A stretch of DNA of 64,000 bases from Bacillus sp. MYb209 (GCF_002975175.1 NZ_PCNZ01000011.1:62001-126000), one strand, 5' to 3'; shown: positions 36,465 to 47,378, numbered from the stretch's first letter. Translations and numbers: made by a program. The notes: generated by a model not told the origin, from the sequence alone.

Positions 36465-39400
36465 TTAATTAGCCGCGTTTAATTTAATTCGGACTTTTGT
36501 CTCACCTAAAGAAAGTTCATCGTCCTCATTCGTTAAGTGACCAAATGTAAATTGCTTGACGAGTAAGTTTTCTTCCAATAAATCTTTATGATTCGTTAAC
36601 GTTTGCTGTAGTTCTTCTTCTGTATCAAGAATTACATCCACTCGTAAATTAACCGGTAAATTCAACTGCTTACGATATTCTTGAACTGCACGAATAAATT
36701 CACGTGCTACTCCTTCTTGTAACAATTCCTCAGTTACATTCGTATCTAACATAACCGTATATTGTCCGTTAGTCGTATTTGAGAATCCTGATTTCGCAAC
36801 TTTCTCTACTAATACATCTTCAGCCGTGACGATTACTTCTTCCCCTGCTGTTGCTTCGTATACTGCTTTCTCTGTTGATACAAAATTTTGTACTTCTTCT
36901 TGTGATAATTGTTTTAGCCACCCGTTTACTGCATTCACATTCTTACCAAACTTCGGTCCCGCTGTTTTAAAATTCAACTTTAATTGATATGATGTGTATT
37001 TCGATTCATCCAGTTCAACATGGAATGTTTTAACATTTAGCTCATCCATTACGATATCACGATAAGATTCCCAATCGATATCATTTTCGTTATGCTCAAG
37101 TAATACAAGCTCTGCTAACGGCTGCTTTACTTTTAATGAATGTTGATTACGATTACTTCTTCCAAGTTCAACAACTTGTAAAACAGCATCCATTTCTGCT
37201 TCTAACTCAGGCTGAATAAGTGATTCGTTTACAACCGGATAATCTGCTAAATGAACGCTGCTTCCTTCTAAATTCAGATGAATATCCTCAGCTACAAACG
37301 GTGTAAATGGTGCGATTAATTTACTAATTGTTACAAGCACTTCATGAAGTGTTTCATACGCAGCTGCTTTTTCAGGATTCATACTAGATTCCCAAAAACG
37401 ATTGCGTGAACGTCTTACATACCAGTTACTCACTTCATCTACAAGAGCAGCAATTTCACGAGCTGCATTTGTGAATTGATAATCATCAAGTGCAGTTCTT
37501 ACCTTCCTCGTTGTGCTATGCAGTCTTGATAACACCCATTCATCTAATTTCGTACGTTTAACTTCATACTTTTCTTTCGGATTATATTCATCTAAACTTG
37601 CATATAAAACATAGAAGCTATACACATTGACTAACGTATCTACAAATTTAGATTTCGCTTCTTGTACTGTTCTTTCAGAAAATCGTTTCGCATTCCACGG
37701 CGCACTATCAACGAGTAGAGCCCACCTTAGAGCGTCGGCACCAAACTTCTCTACTAAATCAACAGGATCTAGTGCATTCCCTTTACTTTTAGACATTTTC
37801 TGTCCTTCTTCATCTAGAACATGCCCTAATGATAATACTCGTTTATATGGTACTTTCCCTGTATATAGTGCTGATACCGCTAATAAACTATAAAACCAGC
37901 CGCGTGTTTGATCAATTCCCTCCGCAATTACATCTGCTGGAAACTGTTCTTCAAATAACTCTTTATTTTCAAACGGGTAATGATATTGCGCAAAAGGCAT
38001 GGAACCACTATCAAACCAAACATCAATTACTTCTGGTGTTCGATTCATTGTACTTCCGCATTTTTCACAGCACACTTGTACTTCATCTACATATGGCTTA
38101 TGCAATTCTAAATCTTCAGGCGTTTCTTTTGTACTATGCTTTCTTAATTCAGCAATACTTTTCGGTGAAAATTGATGATCACAGCTTTCACATTCCCATA
38201 CGTTTAACGGTGTTCCCCAATATCTATTTCGGCTAATATTCCAGTCCACCATATTTTCTAAAAACTTACCAAAGCGTCCATGTTTCATATGATCTGGATA
38301 CCACGTGACAGAATTATTATTTTGTAAAAATGTTTCTTTAATCTCAGTAGTGCGGATTAACCAGCTTTCTCCTGCATAATAAAGTAACGGAGAATCACAG
38401 CGCCAACAGTGTGGATAGCTATGCTCATATTTTTCTTTATGATATAGCAAACCTTCTTTAGCTAAATAACGAACGATATCAACGTCACATTCTTTTACAA
38501 ACTTTCCTTTTAAGAAGGGTACTGCTTCTGTATACTCACCTTTCTCATTTACAACATGTAAGAACGATAACCCTTCACTTTGAACGATTTTATAATCGTC
38601 CTCTCCATATGCTGGAGCGATATGAACGAGTCCTGTACCACTATCTGCAGTAACAAAATCTGCCGCAATAACACGGTATCCATTTGTAACTTCCTTCATC
38701 GGAAACGGTGCTGTATACGATGTGTTTAATAATTCTTCGCCTTTATGAACGGATAATACTTCATAGTTTTCTTTTAGCACTTCTTGCACACGTTCTTTCG
38801 CAACAATGTATACATATCCTTCTTGTTTGGCTTTAACGTATTCCATATTCGGATGTACGGCAAGTGCAACATTCGCTGGGAGTGTCCACGGTGTTGTCGT
38901 CCATCCAAGGAAATATTCATTTTCACTATCTTTCACTTTAAACTTAACTGTCGCGCTTAAATCTTTCACTGTTTTATACCCTTGTGCAACTTCATGTGAA
39001 CTAAGAGATGTTTGACAGCTTGGGCAGTACGGTGAAACTCTATGCCCTTTATATAACAAGCCTTTTTCATGAATTTTCCCTAAAATATTCCATACACTTT
39101 CAATATATGGATTCTCTAGAGTAACATACGGATCATCCATATCTACCCAATATCCAATACTCTCCGTAAATTCACGCCACTGCTTCTCATATGTGAATAC
39201 ACTTTCTTTACACTTTTGAATAAATGGTTCAATGCCGTACTCTTCGATTTCATGTTTACCTGAAATGCCAAGTTGTTTTTCAACGCCTAATTCTACAGGT
39301 AATCCATGTGTATCCCATCCGGCTTTTCTTAAAACTTTATATCCAGCCATCGTTTTATATCTCGCTACTAAATCTTTAATCGCCCGTCCAAGTGCATGGC

Positions 39401-39566
39401 CGACGTGTGGTAGTCCGTTCGCTGTTGGTGGCCCTTCATAAAACACAAAAGATTGTGCGCATTCTCGATTCTGAATTGATTGCTCGAAAATACTTTGTTC
39501 GTTCCACTGCTTACGAATACGTGTTTCTCTCCCTACAGCTGACTCTTTTACATCAACTTTTTTCAT
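36465..39566 (-). CDS. ileS: Isoleucyl-tRNA synthetase, long (type 2) form
   Basis: A 1033-residue class I synthetase charging tRNA-Ile. The HIGH motif is GLPHVGH (His54-Val-Gly-His57), the editing domain contains [19 protein letters not shown] and [14 protein letters not shown], and the KMSKS loop is [10 protein letters not shown]. Length and C-terminal region match the eukaryote-like IleRS2 group, known for mupirocin (pseudomonic acid) tolerance, rather than the shorter IleRS1 (about 920 residues). A T-box with an AUC specifier precedes it. ATG at 39566 follows AAAGGAG. Confidence 0.92.
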   Translation of the reverse strand: MKKVDVKESAVGRETRIRKQWNEQSIFEQSIQNRECAQSFVFYEGPPTANGLPHVGHALGRAIKDLVARYKTMAGYKVLRKAGWDTHGLPVELGVEKQLGISGKHEIEEYGIEPFIQKCKESVFTYEKQWREFTESIGYWVDMDDPYVTLENPYIESVWNILGKIHEKGLLYKGHRVSPYCPSCQTSLSSHEVAQGYKTVKDLSATVKFKVKDSENEYFLGWTTTPWTLPANVALAVHPNMEYVKAKQEGYVYIVAKERVQEVLKENYEVLSVHKGEELLNTSYTAPFPMKEVTNGYRVIAADFVTADSGTGLVHIAPAYGEDDYKIVQSEGLSFLHVVNEKGEYTEAVPFLKGKFVKECDVDIVRYLAKEGLLYHKEKYEHSYPHCWRCDSPLLYYAGESWLIRTTEIKETFLQNNNSVTWYPDHMKHGRFGKFLENMVDWNISRNRYWGTPLNVWECESCDHQFSPKSIAELRKHSTKETPEDLELHKPYVDEVQVCCEKCGSTMNRTPEVIDVWFDSGSMPFAQYHYPFENKELFEEQFPADVIAEGIDQTRGWFYSLLAVSALYTGKVPYKRVLSLGHVLDEEGQKMSKSKGNALDPVDLVEKFGADALRWALLVDSAPWNAKRFSERTVQEAKSKFVDTLVNVYSFYVLYASLDEYNPKEKYEVKRTKLDEWVLSRLHSTTRKVRTALDDYQFTNAAREIAALVDEVSNWYVRRSRNRFWESSMNPEKAAAYETLHEVLVTISKLIAPFTPFVAEDIHLNLEGSSVHLADYPVVNESLIQPELEAEMDAVLQVVELGRSNRNQHSLKVKQPLAELVLLEHNENDIDWESYRDIVMDELNVKTFHVELDESKYTSYQLKLNFKTAGPKFGKNVNAVNGWLKQLSQEEVQNFVSTEKAVYEATAGEEVIVTAEDVLVEKVAKSGFSNTTNGQYTVMLDTNVTEELLQEGVAREFIRAVQEYRKQLNLPVNLRVDVILDTEEELQQTLTNHKDLLEENLLVKQFTFGHLTNEDDELSLGETKVRIKLNAAN

Positions 39567-39600
39567 GTACAATCACTCCTTTGAATTTTTTAAAAAGCAC

Positions 39601-39848
39601 ACAAAAAACCCGTCCCTATGAAGTAGGGACGGGTTTACCCGCGTTACCACCCTAATTCTATTAGCTTTTCACTAATAGCACTTAGCAACGTACTAACATA
39701 CGCGTTCTTTGTAACGGTAGACATCCGTCCGAGCTTACTTTATTCAGCCACGGCTCCTCGGAGATGATTTTCAAATAACGTCTGCACACCGGATTTCAGC
39801 AATACACCGGCTCTCTGGGGAACAGCTCACTATCTTACTCTTTCTCGT
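39601..39848 (-). promoter_or_regulatory. T-box riboswitch, predicted isoleucine specifier (AUC)
   Basis: The T-box TTAGGGTGGTAACGCGGG lies at 39638-39655, followed by the terminator AAACCCGTCCCTA...TAGGGACGGGTTTTTT at 39604-39636. Stem I begins near 39848 and has CCAGAGAGCCGG and the GGTG distal part. The specifier position reads GAAAATC, ATC (39763-39765), TCC, GAGGAG; two ATC triplets occur in a row, both Ile. This agrees with the ileS2 gene it controls. Confidence 0.92.
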
Positions 39849-39958
39849 CTTCAGATTTGTATACTTTATTAAAAGTTATTTTATGCCATTCAACAATTAA
39901 TTGTCAACTAATTCAAAATATATTTTTATTTATACCCTTTTTCTCTATTCTTATACAA

Positions 39959-42900
39959 TTACTTTTCAAACTCTCGCAATCCCGCTAAATCTTCATCTTC
40001 CTCTGCAAGTTCAGCGAAAAATCCCGTTTCATCTTCACGAAGCACAATTTCAAGTTCATCTCTTGCCTCTTCATTTCTGTTTAATAATGTTAAATAACAA
40101 GCATGATCGTATCTTGCTAACAAGTCAGTAGCATCAATTTCCAATATTTCACTTGTTAATTTTTCTGCCTTTGCCGTTTGCCCAGCTTTATGATACGAGG
40201 ATGCTAAAGCAAGAAGAATTGCCGTTTCATTTGGATGATGTACAGAAGCATCTTCTAATAAATGAATCGCATCCTCATACCTCTCTTGACTTTGATATAC
40301 TTCTGCTAAAGCAAGGAATCCTCTACTTACAAATGGCGTTTTCTCAATTAATTGCAAGTAAATTTTTTCGGATTTTCTTTTTTCTCCAGTCTTACATAAT
40401 ACATTCGCTTGTAAAAGAAGAGTGTCATAATCATCCGGTAACTCTCGAACCATTTGTTTCGTTAATTCAAAAGCATCTCGTAACATATCTTCTTCCTCAC
40501 ACTCAATGAAAAGATTTACAAGTTGCTTCGCTACATCATAATCCCACTTATTTTCTAACGATGTTTGTAAAACCTCTATAGCTTCTTTATTCATCGCCGC
40601 ATTCTCATAAAATATTGCGAAACGCTGCGCTACCATACTATTTTTCGGGTTTAACTTCAAGGAGATTTCAAATAAATCAATAATAACTGTAATCATTGAA
40701 ATTTCCTTCGCACGATTTTTCATGCGATAAAATGTTCTTGTAAATATAGATTTTTTCGGTTGCTCATTTTGCTGCCTTTCTACTAATCTTGCGGCAACCG
40801 CAGTAGCTGCATACATAAACGCTGTACTTCTTTCTGCTTTTTTCACCTTTAGCGTATGAAGTACGTCTCGTATTTGGGATAATTTTTTATGTTGTTCCAT
40901 TGCTTTTACGTACACACCAAATATACGTTCACTTTCCAAATCTTTATGCATTACTTTCAGCGCAACTTCGATTGCTTCTGCACTCTGCTTTTTAACTAGT
41001 ACTTTCGCATAATGATATAGTACTTCCACATGCTCTTCATCTATTTTCATTGCATATTCGATATATTCTTTTTCTTTATCTATGTCATTCATCGCGCCAA
41101 ACACGTATGCAATCGCATCTAAACGCCATGTTTCAGGAACTTCTTCCGCTAATTTTTCTAATTCAACTAGCAATTCTTCCTGAAGATTCATTTCTACTGA
41201 AAGCTGCGCTAAATATTCCATATTTATATGCATTGGTTCTTCTTTCATCGCCTGGATCATATGACTTTGTTCTTTGGAACGATTCTCTTCTTTTTCGTAT
41301 ATTTCAGCAAGCTGCAAATGTACACCTAAGAAATTCTTATTCATTTCTAAACATGTTTCATATGCATGCTTCGCTTCTTGAAATTGCCCTAACGCCATGA
41401 ATGTTTCACCGATACGGAAATACGGCAATGAATCTTGTTTTTTCTTAAGTGCATTATTATACCGCTTTATCGCCTGATCATACTGTCCAATAGATTCATA
41501 TAAAACACCAGCGTAACAACCGTATTCAATTACATCCGTTTTCTCTTTTTCTAACGTTCTTAAAAACGCTATGCCCCGTTGCACAAAAGCTGTGTCTTTT
41601 ATTCGATTTACATACTCATCCAACACGCTCGCTATATTAGCGTATACTCTTCGTATACCGTTCTCTAATTTAGAAAGTGCAAGTTTTAACTCTTTTTCAT
41701 CCTCGCCTAATGCAATTTCAGCATCCCATAGCACCATTCCAGCATTCATAAGGAAATCTTGATTGTCTTCAAATTGCTTATTGATACTAACAATATAGTT
41801 TTTTGCATCCTCATATTGTTCCTTTGCCATATAAACTTGAGTTAAACCGAAATGAGAATATACATCTTCATTATTTTCTTCTAAAGAACGCTTATATATA
41901 GTTTCCGCTTCTTCAAGTTCATCATTTTGAAAATGCACATCTCCTAAACGAACATATAAAGATGCCTGATCTTCACAATTTTGAATTCCTTGTAATAAAA
42001 TTTCCTTCGTACTTTTCCCATCATCCAAATCTGATTCATAGATTTCCGAAAGCTTCGTATATAAATAGGCTGCTGTTTTATCTAATTGAATTGCTACTTT
42101 AAGTCCTTTTACCGCCAAATACACTTTTCCTAAATGCTGAGCACATCTTGCACGTTCATACCATATGTGCGCTTCATACTTATATTCTTTTAATAAATCA
42201 TTAAAGAATCCATATGCTTCTTCATATCGTTCTAAATCTATTAAAATTAAACCGTGATTTACAAGTGTAAACCTTTCTGGGCTACGTTCTATAGCTGTTA
42301 GAGAATACTCTAGCCCCTTTTCAGATTGATCCATATACATGTATGATAATGCTAAGAAACTCCACGCAACTGGTTGATCTGCATCCAATTGTAATGATGA
42401 ACGAAAACTAGCAATCGCTTCTGCATAATTATCTTGCTCAAAAGAATGACGTCCATTTATAAAATGATACAACGCTTGATTGCTTTTCTTCTCCACACTT
42501 TGAAGCATATGTCCTGCTTTTTCCATATCTTGCAGACGAATAAAACACTGTGCACTATGCAATTTCACAAAGTCAGAGCTCGGAAACTTTTCCATTAATT
42601 TTTCTATACAAAACTGAATAAAATCTTTATCTACTTCAGCATCTAAATGTTTAATCGTATATAGCCAAGTGTTTGGATTTTCACTTGTTTCTTTTAAAAA
42701 TAGTACTAACTTTTCAATTCCCTCTTTATCTTGCTCAGCTAAATGATCTGTAAGAGAAAAGATTGTTTTATAATAAGTGTGTTCTTCCTCATTTAAAAAT
42801 GAAAGTTGTTCCATTCTATCTTTTGGTATAAACGTAATAGCTAAACAATCTGTATAACGATATTTTTCTTGCAACTTATCATATTCCACAAGAATCGGTT

Positions 42901-44161
42901 CCAAGAAATTCGGATCTTGAATATAAAAAGCTTGCAGTACATCGTCATAACCAGAAAGCACTTGTACATGGGAAGCGTGCTCAATATCTATACTTAATAA
43001 AACGGGAATACCTTGATTGAGTAATTTCTTATAATTTTCCTCATTCCCTTGAAAATAACGATATTCGTAACCTTGCTCTTCTATATATGTAACTGTATCT
43101 GAAAACTTAGAACCTGTTACATCAAAAATATGTTGTGCAATTTCATCTTGCGTACGTTTTTCTCCCCATACCCCTAACATCATTTCCAAACTAGTCGGAA
43201 CGCAATAGTTATCCTTTTGTACAACCGGAACTATCGGTAAGCGCACCTTTTTTCCATCAGGATTTTTTTCTATATGATGATATAGAGAATTTTTTAAACT
43301 CTTTTCACTTTTCAATAGTGCTTGCAAATCGTGAATATTATTCATTTTATAAAATGCTTCTGCACGTAAATGTATAAAATAAGTTGTATATGCATGATGC
43401 GGAAGCATATGATTCATTTTATCTATTACCGCTAACATTTCTTCATAGCGCCCTAAATCTAATAAATATTTTACTTTTTCAAAATAGAAATATGGTACTT
43501 GAGGGAACTTTGCAATCGCATCATTAATGAGTTGTAATGCTCGCTGCTGTTCACCTTTATATGCATATAATTGCGCCAATAAGTACGTAGCTAACTCTTC
43601 ACAATCTTTATGCTGCTGACCGGATAAAAGTTGTTCCTCTGCCTTCTCCCACTCACCAGTCTGTATATATAAGTAACCCCATTTATCAAAAACTGCACGT
43701 GTACTATACTTTTCCGCCTTTTGCATATAGGCATAGGCCTCTTCATTTCGCTTCATATCTAACAAACATCTAACTAACGTAAAATATGCTTTCGTTAAAA
43801 CATCCGCATCAGTTTCTTCTTCATTTACCTCTTCCAAAGAATCTTTTAATAATTGTTCAGCATCAAGAATTTTACGCTCATCAATTAACTCATCACAATA
43901 TAAAGAGAGCGTTCTCATATTCGGGAATTTTTTATACGTATAACGAATTAAAAAGGAGCTATATTGATGCATCAAACCTTCATCAGCAAGACGAATTAAT
44001 GTATCAAACTCCGCAAATGATGCAACGTTAGAAAGCCAGTTCTTCACGTATGATAACTTTTTCGTTTCTTTTATATGTGCAATTTCATTATTTATCTCCT
44101 GTAATCCATCTACAAATCTCTTTTCTTTCAAACAAATCTCTAATTGCTTAAAATCTAGCAT
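39959..44161 (-). CDS. Giant TPR-repeat protein with C39-type cysteine peptidase domain
   Basis: A 1400-residue protein. Residues 1-300 and about 450-1400 are tetratricopeptide repeats, more than 20 units, with the TPR spacing of Gly/Ala/Tyr (for example AEAIASFRSSLQLDADQPVAWSFLALSY). Between them, residues about 308-420 form a papain-like C39 domain with KDNYCVPTSLEMML (Cys320), ASHVQVLSGYD (His398) and FYIQDPN (Asp416), a complete triad. No signal peptide or membrane segment is seen, so it should be cytosolic. GAGGTG precedes the ATG. The substrate is unknown. Confidence 0.82.
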   Translation of the reverse strand: MLDFKQLEICLKEKRFVDGLQEINNEIAHIKETKKLSYVKNWLSNVASFAEFDTLIRLADEGLMHQYSSFLIRYTYKKFPNMRTLSLYCDELIDERKILDAEQLLKDSLEEVNEEETDADVLTKAYFTLVRCLLDMKRNEEAYAYMQKAEKYSTRAVFDKWGYLYIQTGEWEKAEEQLLSGQQHKDCEELATYLLAQLYAYKGEQQRALQLINDAIAKFPQVPYFYFEKVKYLLDLGRYEEMLAVIDKMNHMLPHHAYTTYFIHLRAEAFYKMNNIHDLQALLKSEKSLKNSLYHHIEKNPDGKKVRLPIVPVVQKDNYCVPTSLEMMLGVWGEKRTQDEIAQHIFDVTGSKFSDTVTYIEEQGYEYRYFQGNEENYKKLLNQGIPVLLSIDIEHASHVQVLSGYDDVLQAFYIQDPNFLEPILVEYDKLQEKYRYTDCLAITFIPKDRMEQLSFLNEEEHTYYKTIFSLTDHLAEQDKEGIEKLVLFLKETSENPNTWLYTIKHLDAEVDKDFIQFCIEKLMEKFPSSDFVKLHSAQCFIRLQDMEKAGHMLQSVEKKSNQALYHFINGRHSFEQDNYAEAIASFRSSLQLDADQPVAWSFLALSYMYMDQSEKGLEYSLTAIERSPERFTLVNHGLILIDLERYEEAYGFFNDLLKEYKYEAHIWYERARCAQHLGKVYLAVKGLKVAIQLDKTAAYLYTKLSEIYESDLDDGKSTKEILLQGIQNCEDQASLYVRLGDVHFQNDELEEAETIYKRSLEENNEDVYSHFGLTQVYMAKEQYEDAKNYIVSINKQFEDNQDFLMNAGMVLWDAEIALGEDEKELKLALSKLENGIRRVYANIASVLDEYVNRIKDTAFVQRGIAFLRTLEKEKTDVIEYGCYAGVLYESIGQYDQAIKRYNNALKKKQDSLPYFRIGETFMALGQFQEAKHAYETCLEMNKNFLGVHLQLAEIYEKEENRSKEQSHMIQAMKEEPMHINMEYLAQLSVEMNLQEELLVELEKLAEEVPETWRLDAIAYVFGAMNDIDKEKEYIEYAMKIDEEHVEVLYHYAKVLVKKQSAEAIEVALKVMHKDLESERIFGVYVKAMEQHKKLSQIRDVLHTLKVKKAERSTAFMYAATAVAARLVERQQNEQPKKSIFTRTFYRMKNRAKEISMITVIIDLFEISLKLNPKNSMVAQRFAIFYENAAMNKEAIEVLQTSLENKWDYDVAKQLVNLFIECEEEDMLRDAFELTKQMVRELPDDYDTLLLQANVLCKTGEKRKSEKIYLQLIEKTPFVSRGFLALAEVYQSQERYEDAIHLLEDASVHHPNETAILLALASSYHKAGQTAKAEKLTSEILEIDATDLLARYDHACYLTLLNRNEEARDELEIVLREDETGFFAELAEEDEDLAGLREFEK

Positions 44162-44374
44162 GCATTCACCTCAAATTATTATTTATACTGCCATTTGCAA
44201 GCAGTATTCTAACCTACTTGCTTAGATTTTACACATCATATAGTATGCATTCAACTAAAACCTCATATAATGAACGATATAATTTAATATTATTCAAGTT
44301 TATAACTAAATATCTTAAAAACATTGATTTTTATGGGGATTTTGTTTAATTTGATGAAATAACATGTATTATTC

Positions 44375-44399
44375 GAAGATGGGTTTTATCTTCTTTTTT
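44375..44399 (+). terminator. Plus-strand hairpin with T-run, no gene upstream
   Basis: GAAGAT and ATCTTC form a short stem with a 7-base loop, followed by TTTTTT on the plus strand. No plus-strand gene lies upstream, so it may end a small RNA or be fortuitous. Confidence 0.4.
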
Positions 44400-44424
44400 G
44401 AGGCTTCATTCAGTGAATGAAATT

Positions 44425-44545
44425 ATATCAACGATTTCCTGAATATATCTATCGTAATTTACAATATATCAACGATTTTTCAAATATATCTATCGTAACT
44501 CAAAAAATATCAACGACTCGACAAGATATATCGATTTACCGACAA
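44425..44545. repeat. 41-bp tandem repeat, three copies
   Basis: Copies begin at 44425, 44466 and 44507. Each starts ATATCAACGA and has ATATATCTATCGT (or a degenerate form of it in the third copy) in its second half. A 17-bp palindrome TTCATTCAGTGAATGAA lies just before, at 44405-44421. The 465-base gap between the TPR and endonuclease genes holds this array and the two flanking hairpins, and otherwise AT-rich sequence. Confidence 0.8.
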
Positions 44546-44580
44546 AAACGACAATCATCCTATCTTCAATTTCATAATAT

Positions 44581-44625
44581 TAGGGCGGTTGTTCCAAATT
44601 ACCTTTGGAACAACTTCCCTTTTGT
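44581..44625 (+). terminator. Hairpin beside the endonuclease gene
   Basis: GTTGTTCCAAA pairs with TTTGGAACAAC (44587-44613), with a further GGG/CCC pairing outside. The T-rich tail is on the plus strand side (CCCTTTTGTTT), although the adjacent gene that would need it is on the minus strand. Confidence 0.6.
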
Positions 44626-44626
44626 T

Positions 44627-45400
44627 TCACTTTTCAAATTTTAAATCCACAAAAACACCGTAATGATCACTTGGGAATACGCATGATGAAGTTAATGCTG
44701 AATCCGCAAATATAGATACATCTTCTATATTTGGAAATTCAAACGCGACATTTTCTTGTATCATAACCCAATCATATCGTTCTCCTTGCTTTTCATCCCC
44801 TATTAAATTTGTATTCTTTCCATAATCTAACGTTGGCTGGGCAAGAATGTTATCTTGATTTTCTTTAAGCTGAGCCACATCTATCCATTGATTACTTATT
44901 AAGTATTGATGCACCCCTGAATGTGGATCATCATTAAAATCACCACATAATAATTCGTAGCCACTAACTCTGTTTTTAATCCAATTATTCACGGTATTCA
45001 TTTGCTCTTGTCTTACCTTACTAGATTTCCAATTTAAATGAACATTCGTTATCCCGAGCTTATACTCTTTATATTTTAACATGATTCGAATGGCACAATA
45101 ATTCGATTCCTCTATATCGGTTTCCCAAATAGCTTCTTCAGCTAAGATAGGAATTTTACTTAAAAAAGCTAGGTCTTCATCTGGAGAATCTGGATACTCT
45201 TTAAATATACAAAATGGATAATTTATTTGATCCGCAAGATATTGTGCACCATTTGTCTTCTTTTCTTCATTAATACAACTCCGAACTTCTTGAATTGCTA
45301 AAATATGAGGAGCAATATTTTGGACTTCTTCACAAATAGCCTCTAACCTTTCAGACCACAATGTTTCATGATTCCAAATATTAAAAGTAGCAATTCTCAT
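44627..45400 (-). CDS. Endonuclease/exonuclease/phosphatase-fold protein
   Basis: A 257-residue enzyme of the EEP superfamily (Mg-dependent phosphoesterases including DNase I-like nucleases and sphingomyelinases). The N-terminal MRIATFNIWNHETLW has the metal-coordinating Asn, then ILAIQEVR with the catalytic Glu, ITNVHLNW, LLCGDFNDDP with Asp/Asn and a C-terminal SDHYGVFVDL with His. The longer reading from 45448 lacks a site, while the ATG at 45400 follows GTAGGGGA. No signal peptide. It is paired with the methyltransferase gene 31 bp upstream. Confidence 0.85.
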   Translation of the reverse strand: MRIATFNIWNHETLWSERLEAICEEVQNIAPHILAIQEVRSCINEEKKTNGAQYLADQINYPFCIFKEYPDSPDEDLAFLSKIPILAEEAIWETDIEESNYCAIRIMLKYKEYKLGITNVHLNWKSSKVRQEQMNTVNNWIKNRVSGYELLCGDFNDDPHSGVHQYLISNQWIDVAQLKENQDNILAQPTLDYGKNTNLIGDEKQGERYDWVMIQENVAFEFPNIEDVSIFADSALTSSCVFPSDHYGVFVDLKFEK

Positions 45401-45431
45401 TATATCCCCTACTTTTCTAGTATGATATTTA

Positions 45432-46307
45432 TCACTTAACTTCCCCAAAAGTAATCCTCATATTTGGAGCATATAACAAAGAAGAGTGTATATGAAACAC
45501 TTCAAAAAATCGTAGTTCTGCTTCATATTGAGCGAGTGCTTCAGCAAACGTTAAGCCCCTACTCATTAAACGGTTTATAAATTGTTGTTTCTCACCTGGA
45601 TTACTAGCGATTCCCTCTTCTTTTAGAGAATTATATAAACCTTGCTTCTCATTTTGATTTATATTAGAGTCTAAAAAATTCACTTTATCGCTTACTCTAC
45701 ATTCAATATTTTTAACACCTAATTCACTTAAATATATCGGTATCTTCATACCAATATTGCCATCTTTACCACTTCTATGTGCATCTTCTTCAAATAGCTT
45801 CTGCAAAACACCAAGCCGGATAATTTCCGATTGAATTACTCCATCTAGCGTGTATGAAGACATATTAGAAATCCAATTCGGTTCAAAACATATTATCTTT
45901 CCGCCCTCCTCAATTGAATTTATCATTTTTTGCAACATCGTTTTGGGCGAATTCATATGTAATAAGAAAGCATGACTGACAGCTATATCGTATTTATTTT
46001 TCAATTCAATTTCTGTAGCATCCCCCTCAAGAAATTCAGATTCATATGGAAGTGTACGAAACAACTCTCTCGCTTCAGCTATTAATGCTTCCCCGCTATC
46101 AATGCCTGTATACTTTGATCCATTTGGAAGTAAAGGCAACAAAATTAAACCTAAATAACCATATCCACAACCATAATCAACAATATGTACAGGTTCAGTA
46201 ATCTTCCAAACTGAATTGACTAAAAAACTTAAATAATCATCGTTATAATATAAATCTCTCGTATTTCTTAAATACGCTAGCCTACTATTCCAATCATACT
46301 CTTCCAA
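45432..46307 (-). CDS. SAM-dependent class I methyltransferase
   Basis: A 291-residue methyltransferase with the motif I glycine loop VDYGCGYGYLGLILLPLLP, then GIDSGEALIAEAR, the acidic FLEGDATEIEL and VSHAFLLHM (motifs II and III). The substrate is unknown. The start is a TTG at 46307 preceded by GGGGGCC. It is probably cotranscribed with the EEP gene: 31 bp separate stop and start, and no terminator lies between. Confidence 0.85.
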   Translation of the reverse strand: MEEYDWNSRLAYLRNTRDLYYNDDYLSFLVNSVWKITEPVHIVDYGCGYGYLGLILLPLLPNGSKYTGIDSGEALIAEARELFRTLPYESEFLEGDATEIELKNKYDIAVSHAFLLHMNSPKTMLQKMINSIEEGGKIICFEPNWISNMSSYTLDGVIQSEIIRLGVLQKLFEEDAHRSGKDGNIGMKIPIYLSELGVKNIECRVSDKVNFLDSNINQNEKQGLYNSLKEEGIASNPGEKQQFINRLMSRGLTFAEALAQYEAELRFFEVFHIHSSLLYAPNMRITFGEVK

Positions 46308-46601
46308 GTCTAACGGCCCCCTTTTATATACACAACTAAAGTTCTCTATATTATAGATATATTCCTACACTTTTGTTGAAATTTTAGATAGTTAAGACCA
46401 AATAAAAACAATACATAATACATGTACTTTATATCTCCCCGCCTAATCGATAAACTAATTTTTAAAAATAATTATTAATCCCAATCATACAGAAAAACCT
46501 TGTGTGCATATTAGTGGTTCGATAAGATAATAATTGTATATAATTCGTAATAATCCCAATAAATAACATTATTATGTAAGGTTGAGGAAAGGAGATAATA
46601 T

Positions 46602-47057
46602 ATGATAGTAATAGATTCCAATCCGAAACAACAAACTTATGTTGATTTACTAGACTTAGCTTTTGACATTTGTGATGAATTCCATTTAGTTTTAAGAAAT
46701 GATATGGGACCGTTACACTCTTTTGAGCCCGTCTTAATGAAACTAGAAGGTTCATTCAAAGAAATGACTGAGCAATCTGAGTGGGCCAGTACTATTTTAG
46801 GCGATAATCAAACAGCAAAAGTGTATTTCTATTACGCTGATGCCAACGCTAAAAACGTCCTGAAGGAATTATCTAATTCTTTATATGAATGGGTAATGCC
46901 TTACTTACCGGAGGATTTATCATTCTTTAAATCCAGAAAAAAATGGTTAATAACGTGTTCTCACGAAAAGGAAAGCTTTATTAATACAGAAGATAAAGAA
47001 GAAATCGAAAGAGTATTAAATATCCGGGGATTACAAGCACATATAGGAGAATTTTAA
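46602..47057 (+). CDS. Uncharacterised 151-residue cytosolic protein
   Basis: A 151-residue acidic protein without signal peptide or membrane segment. Notable stretches are VDLLDLAFDICDEFHLVLR and a Trp-rich C-terminal half with SRKKWLITCSHEKESF. I do not recognise the family. GAAAGGAGA precedes the ATG, so it is very likely expressed. The 294 bases upstream to the methyltransferase are AT-rich without recognisable features. Confidence 0.65.
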   Translation: MIVIDSNPKQQTYVDLLDLAFDICDEFHLVLRNDMGPLHSFEPVLMKLEGSFKEMTEQSEWASTILGDNQTAKVYFYYADANAKNVLKELSNSLYEWVMPYLPEDLSFFKSRKKWLITCSHEKESFINTEDKEEIERVLNIRGLQAHIGEF

Positions 47058-47059
47058 AC

Positions 47060-47098
47060 AAAAGGCCAGTACATCTTTAAAAATACGCTAGCCTTTTT
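47060..47098 (+). terminator. Weak intrinsic terminator
   Basis: AAAAGGC-CAG and CTAG-GCCTTTTTTA make an imperfect hairpin followed by a T-run, beyond the 151-residue gene. Confidence 0.55.
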
Positions 47099-47130
47099 TA
47101 CTTATTAAAGACATATAGATAAGTAAAAGC

Positions 47131-47349
47131 TTAATCAGTACAATCACAATCTAAACAATCAGTACAATCTAAATTGCTACAATCAAAATTTCTCTTCTTT
47201 TTTCTTCTTTTAAGATAATAATATAGTAGTCCAATAAATAATACGCAAATAACAAACGCTATTATTGCTTCTGTATATTTTTCATGAATAATAAAACCGA
47301 TTCCACTTCCTCCTGAAATGAAAATTAGAATTAAATAGATCCAAAACAT
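47131..47349 (-). CDS. Small two-helix membrane protein with Cys/Asp-rich tail
   Basis: A 72-residue protein: two hydrophobic helices (about residues 2-17 and 26-46), a basic stop sequence KRRKKKR, and a tail CSNLDCTDCLDCDCTD with five Cys separated by Asp. The tail is likely cytosolic and could bind a soft metal. GGAGG lies 10 bases before the ATG at 47349; the longer reading from 47394 has no site. It follows the DUF2085 gene by 29 bp, so the two are likely cotranscribed. No known family is recognised. Confidence 0.6.
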   Translation of the reverse strand: MFWIYLILIFISGGSGIGFIIHEKYTEAIIAFVICVLFIGLLYYYLKRRKKKRNFDCSNLDCTDCLDCDCTD

Positions 47350-47378
47350 ATAAGTAGCTACCTCCGTTGATATGTGGT

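Noticed and set aside
39960-44031. Several plus-strand open frames over the TPR gene (for example near 40153, 41050 and 43786).
   Set aside because: They lack ribosome binding sites and lie opposite a 1400-codon gene with clear TPR repeats. They are antisense shadows.
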